Shown here one piece after another: positions 9,448-19,746 of a stretch of DNA of 64,000 bases (the first letter of the stretch is position 1; each line of letters starts with the position of its first letter). The notes beneath the pieces were generated by a model. It made no database searches and was not told the origin of the DNA. It saw only the letters and a program-made list of their open reading frames with translations. This DNA comes from Nicotiana tabacum (lineage: Eukaryota > Streptophyta > Magnoliopsida > Solanales > Solanaceae): NCBI RefSeq assembly GCF_000715075.1, contig NC_134103.1, positions 51,948,730 through 52,012,729 on the forward strand. The letters run 5' to 3'. A program made the translations under genes and the position numbers.

Positions 9448-11758
9448 TCAAAGGTCATCCGGGCTAGTTTCAATGATAGGCTGCCTGGAAGCGGCTTCTT
9501 TACTTGTTCCCCCCAAATGCTCGGGCGTGTAAACCCTACCAGTTCTGGTCATACCTTGTGCTGTACCAGTTTCTTCCATTTTTTCCTTTCCTTTCCTTCT
9601 CGCTTCTGCAGTATAGTCCCAGGGCACAACATTGGAATTAAAGGATGGTGTGGGTGCTACCGTTACGGTGAATGGTGTGGTCACTTCTACTTCGAACGGA
9701 GTTGGCGTGGCTGAGGGCGTTGTACTTCAACCTTGAACGGAGTCGGTGCGGCTATCTCAACTCCAATCGGTGACTGTATCTGTACCATAATAGGTGTGAG
9801 AGTAACTTGAGGCATTTTGGGATCATCCCCTTCTCGAATGAGCCCAATTGACCCTTCCGGATCCCATTATTCATTAGTTTCTATCACATTTACCCCCTCG
9901 CCCCTGTGATCCGGGAGGGGATTGTTGCGGATATTAGATACAGTCTCCTTTGGCTATATAACTTTAGTATCAATCAACGTCTGGATATTATCCTTTAGAG
10001 TGCGGCATTCATCAATAGTATGACCCTTCATGCCCGAATGGTAGGCACATGTCCTGTTCGGATTAACCCATTGAGAGGAATTTTCCATGGCGACAGCGGG
10101 ATGGGAGTGACATAACCGGCAACTTTCAATCTCTCATACAACTGGTCAATAGGTTCGGCAATAGGAGTGTATTGTCTGGGCGGCCTACGATCGAAATTTG
10201 GCCTGGGTTTTTGATAGTTTTGGCGGGCTGGTGGTGAGTGGTAATATGCTGGCTGAGTGTTGTAAATGTGGTAGGCGGTAGCTGGTTGTTGATATCTAAG
10301 AGGTGAAGGCTGATATGTGGGTGGAGGTGTTTTGTATGTGAGAGGAGACTTCGGATCTTAGGTTACCATCACTGCCCCTACTTCATTCTTTTTAGATATA
10401 CCACCCGACTGCAAGGCTTTATTCGTAGCCTGGAGTGCCTCGAAATTGGTTACCATTCCGCTTTTTATTCCCTCTTCTATTCTTTCTCCCAATTTGATGA
10501 TGTCAAAAAACTTATGGTTTTCAATAACCATCAACCTCTTGTAATACTGCGGATCCTGAGCTCGAACAAAGAACTTGTTCATTTGCTCTTCTTCCAGTGC
10601 CGAACTTACTTTTGTAGCTTCTGATCTCCACCGAGTAGCATACTCGCAGAAAGTTTCTGTTGGCTTCCTATTAAGATTCTAGATATAGAAGACGTCTGGT
10701 GTATTCTCTATATTGAATCTGAACCGATCCATAAAATCTGACGTCATGCCTACCCAATTAACCTATTTCTTTGGATTTTGACTGATGTACCAGGATAGGG
10801 TGTCTCCAGTGAGGCTCCTCATAAACAGCTTCATGCGGATTCTTTCATCTTTACCAACCCCTACGAGCTTGTCGTAATACGTCCTCAGATGTACCTTTGG
10901 ATCACCTGTCCCGTCGAACATTTTGAACTTAGGAGGTTTGTAACCCTCTGGCAGTTCTACGTCCGGTTGAATACACAAATCCTCATAGTTTAAAACTTCG
11001 ATGCCTTTACCACCTTCAACACCTTGGACTTGACTTGTAAGCTTCTTAACTTCTTCCACCATGTTCTTGATGAGCAGGTCCTTCTCGGAGGATTTCGGTA
11101 TATACAAGGTTTGTTGTGAAGTGTGGGGTAAGGTTTCCATGTATATGTGGTTACTTTGATGGACTCTAGGGATTTGGGCGTAATGGTGATCATTGGTTGA
11201 GTTTTGGGGATCAGGGGTAGGTTGTGGTGCATTTTAAGGAGTATGGTAGGTGGTAGTTTGTGGATAGTGGGTTGGATGATGGTGATGCTGTGGAGGGGTT
11301 GGTACTGGTGGAGGATTAGGATTTTAGGGAGGTGTGGCATATTGATGAGGTGCGGGAGGATTTTGTGGGTGCTGGTTTTGTGTGTTTTGAGGAAGTGCTG
11401 GGTTTTGGGCATTTTGTTGGTTGATATCGGGAACATTCAGGGTAACAGAAACGTTTGCCAAGTTACGGACCTGCTCAAGTTCCTCTTGTAACTCCAATAT
11501 CTTCTGTTCTAACCGTAAAACCAAGTCATTCTGCGCCGGAGTACTCAAACCATCTGAAGTTTTGACATTCTCGGCTTTCGTAGCGTTGTCTTTCCTGACA
11601 CCACTCATATCGTACATCTTAGCTTTTCCTTTGTTCTTAGGATCACTTAGAGGAGGAGGAGGCGGAGGACCTCTAGATTTGGTATGATATGCTGATGAAG
11701 CCAGTATGCACGAACCAACCTTAGGGATGGGAATAAACAAAGAAAAGTAGAAAAGCAA
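9448..11758 (-). pseudogene. Gag of element A with linker to protease
   Basis: From 11758 one reading frame runs to 10358 with stops near 11324, 10763-10980 and 10600-10750. It opens with a Pro-rich stretch and a short coiled coil (LVLRLEQKILELQEELEQV). It then has LPEGYKPPKFKMFDGTGDP and LRTYYDKLVGVGKDERIRMK, FMRSLTGDTLSWYI, the core Gag domain of Tat elements. Further on is a zinc-knuckle variant, CAYHSGMKGHTIDEC, around 10010-10055. A frame change then leads to the linker at 9448-9684 (NVVPWDYTAEARRKGK, GMTRTGRVYTPEH), in the protease frame. Gag would form the particle that packages element RNA. Confidence 0.85.
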
Positions 11759-12042
11759 AAGGTAAATAAGTCAGTAAGGAGTATTAAAAGGATATTTATG
11801 ATATTTAAACACGTATTGCGGAATTATAAATTCATGTCATAATTTGGGGACCTCATCGTGCCCGAGGTAGGCCTAGCGACATATAGTTGGAGAAAACTCA
11901 ATGCCGATAACTGCATCATTTCATTAATATGATAAATAGACCAAATCTCTACTAAAACGACAATAATTATAAAGAGTCACTAGTGGCATTTGACTTATTA
12001 CAATCAAATACTAAAATGAATCTAGAAAACATCATTCCTAAT
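11759..12042 (-). other. Spacer between ORF1 and gag of element A
   Basis: No domain. It carries a GACCTCATCGTGCCCGAGG-like stretch and GTAGGCCTA (about 11850-11875) that recurs in the same place in element B (about 60838-60865). This suggests a conserved non-coding site or an old coding remnant. Confidence 0.5.
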
Positions 12043-13626
12043 CTACTCGGTCCTAGAGAGACCTTCTCCAAGCTTGGCCTTTTTAGCCCCGTCAATCAGA
12101 TTCCCCAGGTCGCGCATGTCCAATAGCCGATACGCCCTTGCTAGATGTCCTCCTTCATTGCCCTCTGCGTTCTGACAATCCGAGACCCTTTTCCTCATCT
12201 TTCCCTCAAGTTCCATCAAACCCTGCTCCAAATACTCCAACCTTTCTGTTGATTGAGTAGCGATTCCCTTCCATTCATTGATCGCTTCCATGTCCACTTT
12301 ATGTTCCAAATGCATGGCCTCAGATTCAAAGACCCTTTTGCGCAACCTCCTGTATTTGACTTGTACTTCAGCAGCGTCGTCTATGACACTATTTCTCAAA
12401 TCAACCCCTGGCTTGACCTCTCCTGCTATGTCATCGACCAACCATGATCGGTAGAAGTACACATGGCCGGCATGATACCTGACTGCCTCGATGGTATCTT
12501 TCTCTACAATAATCTTTTAATGCCACATGTGTTGTGCCTTGAACTTGAATGGAATGACATTCCCTTGGAAGTATGCTTTGTAATGAACCATTTTGGAAAC
12601 TCTTGGTATAACTTGTTTTCTCCCAACTTGCCTCATGACTCTGAAATGAGCATAATGATAGATTTCCCTTAATCCGATTAGCACTAGATGAGGAACATCT
12701 CTCGACCTGATGATGAATTCACTGCTAGGGAACCACTCGAACATCCAATGTACCTTGTCATCAGTCAAATTGCTAAAGAAATATACCCAGCTCACAGCGT
12801 TTCCCGGTTGTGCAAACCTGTCTGGACTAAAAGTCATTCTCTTCAGATGGTGATAAGCTATGTGGTCATTCTATGGTTTTCGCCAAAATTCATGATGGTA
12901 TTGTCCTCTCCGAAGGTGTTACAACAACCAAATTTGCAGCAACAGATTGCAACCCTCGAAATGCCTATATCCCTTTTTGTAACGGTCTAAGGCTCGGTAC
13001 AACTCAGCCACGATCATTGGGACAATAGTGTAAGTTTGCCCCTCAATTCCTTCCATTAGGGTCTTAGTGACCATAGCTAGGTGAGTGTGAATCCTTTCTC
13101 CTTGTATCGGGAATATCAACATCCCCAGAAAATAGACAATGAATACAAAAACCTGGCGATGAGTCCAACCCAAAGAAGAGATGGCAAATTCATCATGGTA
13201 AAGACGATATGACTTGTCGTGACCATAACGCTCGTAAAGGAAGTCGAATGGTATGTAAGATATCTTCAGACAGACTAACTCATCATTTTTCCTGAAACCC
13301 ATCATTTTTAGGAAACCTCAAGAAGTACGATTTTCCGGTACCAACAAGCTAGGGCTATCCCATGGGAGCCCAGCGAAGCCTCCTATTTCCTCTAGAAGGG
13401 GAGTCATTTCTATATCATCAAAACGGAAGACGACCCTCTTCTCATCCCAGAACATGGTAGCAGCCTCAATTAACACATTGCTCGGCTGAATATCTAACAA
13501 AGAAGGTAAATTCCCGAGAACTCTATTTACATGGTTTTTGTCACTTGGTGAGAGATTTTCCCACCAATCTAGCAACAAAGGTGGGGTACTTCGAACCATG
13601 CCAAACCTGGGGACTTCGTGCCTCAT
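12043..13626 (-). pseudogene. ORF1 of element A (Ogre-specific extra ORF, plant-mobile-domain-like)
   Basis: All open pieces at 13318-13626, 12919-13305, 12517-12837 and 12043-12462 are in one frame, so this is one gene of about 528 codons broken only by stops (near 13318, 12840-12919 and 12517). The N-terminal part has LLLDWWENLSPSDKNHVNRV, FWDEKRVVFRFDDIEMTPLL and EEIGGFAGLPW. The middle has LLQIWLL and RFAQPGNAVSW. The C-terminal part is a charged coiled coil (VKYRRLRKRVFESEAMHLEHK). The pattern resembles the plant mobile domain found in many retroelement and transposase relatives. Ogre elements are known to carry such an ORF before gag with no proven function. Confidence 0.75.
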
Positions 13627-14516
13627 TTCTGTAAAACAAATAAAGTTAGCCCTTTCCCCCTCCGGATTCGACTATTTACACATTAATGATTAGCATATCG
13701 GAACGTTTTCTCCAAATAATGCACATATCATGATTTTACCCATTCGGATTTTAGAAAATCCCGACGGGCTTTGGACAAGGCTTGCCTTAGAGAGTTATTA
13801 CGCGAACAATGTTCTAACCCATTCTAGGTTTAGACATGATGCATGCACAGTAAATATTAGAGTGGGGGTTTCTAGAAGAGTCTAGACCGGTACCCTCAAG
13901 TGGACAACTTGAGAGGGGAAGGCATGGAACCGTTGATTGCACCGCTGATCGACTAGTTTTACCGCAAATAAGCCTTTCCAAAGTTAAAAGGGTGATTTAG
14001 GAAGAGCGCGGACACTCATCAAGCGCCGCTATGGTATTAATTACACACGAGTGGAATATGATGTGGAGCATGCTTTATTCAAAGATAAAACAACACGTTG
14101 TCAAGTATTTTGCATGATGAAGACAATAAATACAATATTAAATGGAGCGTAAAGACATAAAAAGAAAGGAAAAAAAAAATAAATTAGTTCGCGCAATGTG
14201 AAAGAATTGAAATAAAGCAAACAAAAGGGTAGGGATGGGGAAAGACATGATGTAGCAAAATTTTAAAAAATAATTCAGAGCAAGTTAACATAACTGGAAA
14301 ATAAAGGGAAAACGCATATTGTAACCAAATTAGGCAAAAATTTGCATATTAATATGAATTCACATAAAGAGAAAATAGGGAAAAGGATGTGCATGTAGCA
14401 ATAAAAGGGAAACGGGAGCGGGATATTCATGTAACAGCAAAATAACAAAGACACGCTTATCAGAGAATACTAATTCATATAGACCAAGTTCGCTATGGTA
14501 AGAGCCTAAAAGAATA
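13627..14516 (-). other. 5' leader of element A
   Basis: About 890 bp between the PBS and ORF1 with no domain. It would form the untranslated leader where packaging and dimerisation signals usually sit. I see A-rich stretches (about 14140-14260) and nothing else specific. Confidence 0.6.
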
Positions 14517-14534
14517 TCCCCAGCAGAGTCACCA
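14517..14534 (-). other. Primer-binding site of element A, tRNA-Arg type
   Basis: On the minus strand this reads TGGTGACTCTGCTGGGGA, just inside the 5' LTR. Ogre elements use a site of the form TGGCGACTC... complementary to the 3' end of a tRNA-Arg. Element B has TGGCGACTCTACTGGGGA at 63144-63161. The two differ at two positions. Confidence 0.78.
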
Positions 14535-14537
14535 TGC

Positions 14538-17500
14538 TGTCGCGCCCCTCTTTCTTGCAAAATCGGGCTTCGACACGTGAGAACTCTTCAAAAAGAAGGT
14601 GTTAAAAAAGAGAGTCGCCACCTAACGGGTTTGGGGTGCGTTAGGGCACCTATTTGCAAATAACTCTGGTTTAACAAGTTTGCATCACTAAAGATCGGGT
14701 AAGGGCTCAAATTACCTCAAAAAGAAGGTGTTAGGTACTCTTTGAGGTCCAAAATTGTGGGTCCCGGCCGAACTTGAATTATATGACTTAGTCAAATAGT
14801 CAGAGAGAAAAACAAGAAGTTTGAAAAAAAATCATTATTAGAAAGTCCTTGAGTAAACACATATAATTGGTTTAAAGACAAGATGGGGGTCCTAAGTTTT
14901 TTGGCCTAAAGGATCACCCCGTGCAACATAAATAATACCTCGTAACTCCCTCGAGGTGGGATGTTACTCGTATTATTCAGCGGGTACAGACTATCATCTC
15001 CTGCTACCCGATTACTGCCTTTAAGTTGTTACCTAAGTCACACTAGTTGATTCTAAGTCGTGCCTTATGCGTGCACTACCCGTCCTATGCCTATGGTCCA
15101 GGAGGCATTTGGACCTCTATTTTGGGTGGTTCTAGACTTAACTTAGGTTGCTCAAAATGATAAAACTAGGTGACATACAAAACAAGTTGGACTTCATGTG
15201 AAGGCAATTAAGGGATCAAGTTAGCCTCCACACTTCGACAACAAATGCACGCAAACAAATTAGGCATTTAACAGTTTCAGAATTGAGACAAGTTAAAGTC
15301 ATTAAGCCCTATAGACATGGTTTCTATGTGACCTTGGGATTCAAACGTGCAGGCAGTTTCAGAGCAAGATGCCATTTTAGATACATTTTCTAAGCGACTA
15401 CACAGTCTGTCTGCTGATTACAGATTATAAGCGATTAAACTTATAGACATGATATCTAGGTGATTTACACAGTAGTTGGCAGTGATAACTATTGAAGATT
15501 CTCATAATTACTCAGTTTGATCCTATAGGCATGCTTTCTAATAGTGGCAACGAAACAGTGTTGAAAGTTCAATATTAACACTTAAAAGCGAGTGGTATTA
15601 CCCTATAGGCAGGATTTCTAACGATTAACGATTGAAAATGATTTTTTTATATTTAGCTCCTATAGGAATGTCTCCTAGGTGGGCTGTATAACAACAAATT
15701 AACCAATTAAAACCCTATAGGCATGATTTCTAAATGCAGATTTTGTAGAACATAAGCTAACATAGCCCTATAGTCATAGTATCTAATGAATATGCTGCAG
15801 TTATAGAAATTGAAAGATTGGTCATTGACATTTTATTTCCTATAGGTATGGTATCTAACAACACATAGGAGCAAAACATGTTGAGTAAATTAATCACCTA
15901 TAGGCAGGATTTCTACCCGTTCATGCAAATATTAGAATAAACCCATTTTTCCAATTTTACTAACACCCCAATTGTTATTACAACATTATTACAGGCCCAA
16001 TGAATGAATCAAATTACAAAAAAACGATACAAATAACTATATTGGGCCTAAGGCAGGCCCAAAGTGTACCCAGCCCAGCCAGGCTTTCCGTTTTGTATCC
16101 ATACAGGTTTCAACACAACCCAGAAACCACAAGAGAACTTGGATGATACCTAACTGCCATAGTTGATCAAAAGATTCAAAAAACAGTCATTTACACAAGC
16201 CAATTAGCTTATTCAGTAGGCATACAGAGGGACAAAATTGAGCAGTCAAGAAGAAAGTGTCCAAGAAACTTAGGCCCTAGTGTGTCAGAGTTCACAAGGG
16301 TCTCAAAGTGGACCTCGAGCAGTGCTCACACTAGGGAGGTTAATAGAGAGGTTTTAGGAGGCCTTAGCTTTCAGTCAGCCAAGAATTAGAGACTCGGAAC
16401 AGGGAAACAACCAATGAAAATAGTAACAAAGTAACAAGGTTTAGAAAAGTGCATTTACATTTTTTGGAGTCAAACACTACAAAGTGATCATATAATGGAC
16501 ATATCAACACAGAGGGTGCATGAGTTCAAGAAACTAGTTGATGCTACAAGTTGTCACATAACACATTGGGACAGGGTATATTTGTAAGAGGCAAGGAGTC
16601 TTAAACTTCTGGGATAACAAAGTTAATGAGCAAAGAGACATTAGGCCAGCAAGACAAACAATTATCATTAAATCAACAAGTTCAAACCTAAGGATCAAGT
16701 TATGCTAAACACTAGGGCTTAAACAGTACAACTTATACTAATGAGGCAAGAAGAATCATAATTTAGGCAAAACTAGTCTGAGAGGTTCCACTTAATTGCT
16801 AGGGGTATAGAATTGAGCAGAGTGAGAACATACTGAGTGACAAACATAGTCATAGGAACAAATTACAACTAGAGTGAAGGCTTTAACAGATTAGGGCATA
16901 CTAATAACATAAATTAATCACTAAGAAATTCAGAATCAGGCAGGAAACAAGATTAGGTCACACAGCCAATGCAAACACTCAGATTGTTAATACATTATGC
17001 TAAACATGCTTCAAATTGTCCAAATTGCCTAAGTTAGATACAAAGACATTTTTAGAACTAATAGTTTAGGCGTGAGACAATGCTAGAGAAGTTCATGCGT
17101 GAGACAATGCTAGAGAAGTTCATGCTATAGGCAGAATCATACATGAAGAGAGTCAAGGGATTATATCAAGTCATGAAATTTCAGAAAACATAGATATGCC
17201 AATTAGAACATAATGGAATAAACATTGTGAAGGTTAAGAAACTAACTAGTTATTGCTCAACAAACAAGAAAAGAACAACAATATGACCCAGAATCCCAGA
17301 TGCGTCAAGTTTTTAAGGGTTTCAAAGAACCCAGGGCAATGCTCACACCCAAGAAAGGTCGAAAAATAGGAAATCCGGTGGCCTTGGCTTTCAGCTGGCC
17401 AAGAGCCAAAAACAAGAGAATGAATGAACACAGAGTAAAGCCCTAATTTTTCAGTTCTGATTTTAGCGATTGATGTCCTTTTCTTAGAAGGGAATGGGGG

Positions 17501-18658
17501 AGGTATATAGTAATAAAATTGAACGTCAAACAGGGGAGACAAAGTGATTTAAGCAACAAATAAGGTAAATAAACATGCAAATCAGTCAAAAAATCAATTT
17601 AAGGGATTTGTAAACCCTAGTTTCTAGGGAAAGTGAAAATCAACAGAATATAAACAAATAATCGGACTCACAGTAGCATAGGACGAATATAGACAAAATA
17701 ATACTCAAAAACATGGGTTTAAACTTATTTTGGTTCGATTTTGAAGAGATCTGCTTGCCATGTTTAGGCAAGCACTGTAGGAGAACAACCAGTACCAAAA
17801 ATGGGTCGAATATGGCAAGAAGTGATAATCAAATCCCATATTCAGTGGGATTAAGAGAAGATTTTAAAGGCGATGGGTTTAGGGTTCTTCAGAGAGGGAG
17901 GGGAGGTTGAGAGAATACGAGGGTGGCGGGTTATGGGATTATGGGTTAGGGTTTTTGCGAGGGTAATTAAAAGGGAGAGAAACAACAAGGGTCGTTGATC
18001 TTGAGAGATCAACTGCCAGGATTAAAAGAAAAAGGAGTGGGGCGGGTCAATTAACGGGTACTGACTGGGTTTTTGGGTTAAGGGGTAGTTGGTTTGGGCT
18101 GGGGTTATTGGGCTAGGGTATTGGGATTTTTGGGCCATTTATTTGGTCCGAAAATGTTTAGAAATTGGGGCTAGTTTTTAAATACCCAATATTTATCAAA
18201 ATATAATTTATAAAAGTAATTAATAAATAATAAAAATATTATTTGTGCACTAAAATGATTGAAAATAATAACTTGGCATTATAAAAAATAAAAAATTATT
18301 TTGGCATAAATAATGTAATAATTATACATGAATATAGGCTATTATTGCAAAAATGTGCAATTAGCTTAAAAATGCAAATGTAATTATAAAACAAAATGGA
18401 GTAAAATGTTATAAAACATACATGTTGGTGTAAACAATAAGTTTGGATGATTAAATCATCATAAAGAATAATTCTAAGGATAATTATTGGATATTTATAA
18501 AATAAAATGCAGAAAGAAATTAATTTAAAGCTTTTAAAAATTATGGAAAATTATGAAAACATGCTTGTATAGGTTTATAAACTAAATAATGATGCAAATA
18601 TACTATTTTTGAAACTATATATATTTTAAAAATATGAGAAAAAAATTGGGTATCCACT
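14538..18658 (-). repeat. 5' LTR of element A, complete
   Basis: A 4.1-kb LTR. The inner edge TGTCGCGCCC lies 3 nt from the PBS. The outer edge is placed where similarity to the left LTR stops (GTATCCACT against GTATCAACA). It differs from the left LTR by substitutions, a private 27-bp tandem duplication (17070-17123), and about 17 extra bases near 18345-18365. It should carry the promoter in its right-hand AT-rich U3. No gene is visible. Confidence 0.88.
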
Positions 18659-19730
18659 CAGTCACTGTCCACCATGAGTTCCAAATCACTCTAAACTTTT
18701 CCCAAGGTGTATAGTCATCCTACCACAGAATCCATATGCTACTCTGCCACTCTCCCACTTTGGTCAAACCCTCTCCTTTAAGCAACTACCCGACTCATGT
18801 TTCTCACACTTGTCCTTCTAGAAGTTTAACCATCGCGAGACACTTCCCACATGTCCTTCCTCATCCTTCGCTGCCCAGTTGTTGCCTTAATTCAATATTT
18901 ATCTCGGTAGCACTTGAACAAATAGATCGCCACCAACTTTAAACCTCCCCGAAGATCATCTTCCTTGCGCCCTCAACACCTGGAACGCCGATTAAATCCC
19001 GAACCACCGCACACTGCGATCTCTGACAGTTGTTTCCCCGGCACTATTTCACAATACCCTGTGCTGAAGGCAAATTGATGAATACCATAACATCGGCGAA
19101 CTTGACACATTCAATCAAGGGCGACGACACCACATTATTGATGAAAATTCTACCACGCTCGAAAATACCAAATCTCGTTATTCCATCAACCCAAATCTAA
19201 ACATTCCTAGTCCGATCGCCTTTCCTTTGCCGGAAAAAAAATACTGGATCTCTGAATCATGCACTGAGTATACCTTTTTCCAAGTCATTCACTGCTTTGA
19301 CGCATAGACAAGCCTCTTCCATTACACAAATACGGTGCGATAATAACGCACGAATCGTCGTAGCAATTGGTGCATAGCCCCAAAACCATCAGAAATACAG
19401 CTACTGAGCTGAAATAACAGAACATCCTTCCTCAAGGCGACGATATTAGCCCAATCGAATACACAGGGAGAAACATCCTGCTCTACATCAGTAGTGCTAT
19501 TAAAATTCCTCGATTCCAATTTATAATAAGCGCTTCACATCGCGTAAGATTGAACAGGAAGGAAATGAAGGCATAAGCCTCAAAGGAATCGAATCGCACG
19601 ATGAGGAATCAAGAAGGGAAGTGCTCCTAACAGTCTTGTAGCCTCTCGAAGATAAGCACAGACGTCTCCGTACTGATCCGCAAGACTCTACTAGACTCGC
19701 TCATAACTCGTGAGACCTAAGTGAACCTAG
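18659..19730 (-). mobile_element. Leader/5' internal part of element E, interrupted by element A
   Basis: About 1.07 kb internal to the PBS of a minus-strand element E. It has no recognisable Gag or Pol domain. A 65-codon minus-strand frame (19322-19519) and a plus-strand frame (18736-18942) resemble nothing and are probably chance. The rest of E would lie beyond the left end of A, outside the window. Confidence 0.6.
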
Positions 19731-19743
19731 TGCTCTGATACCA
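19731..19743 (-). other. Primer-binding site of element E, initiator tRNA-Met type
   Basis: On the minus strand it reads TGGTATCAGAGCA, the classic PBS complementary to the 3' end of initiator tRNA-Met, three bases from the LTR edge TGTCACGACC. The same sequence is found at the PBS of element C. Confidence 0.9.
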
Positions 19744-19746
19744 TGT

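Larger units (their letters stand above)
1..18658 (-). mobile_element. Element A: Ogre/Tat Ty3/gypsy retrotransposon, left end outside window
   Basis: A very long minus-strand LTR retrotransposon. Two direct repeats of up to 4.1 kb (from 1 and from 14538) flank an internal region of about 11 kb. In element direction the order is Arg-type PBS, extra ORF1, gag with a zinc knuckle, protease followed by a G-patch, a putative intron, RT, an archaeal-type RNase H, integrase, a repeat-rich 3' UTR and a polypurine tract. An extra ORF before gag, a second type of RNase H, an intron before RT and an Arg PBS are known marks of the Ogre/Tat lineage. It inserted into the leader of element E; only the right flank is visible, so no target duplication can be checked. 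Stops, frameshifts and a large deletion in the RT/RNase H region make it defective. Confidence 0.88.

Noticed and set aside
19322..19519. 65-codon frame in the leader of element E as a gene
   Set aside because: Too short, no similarity I recognise, and located in the untranslated leader region.
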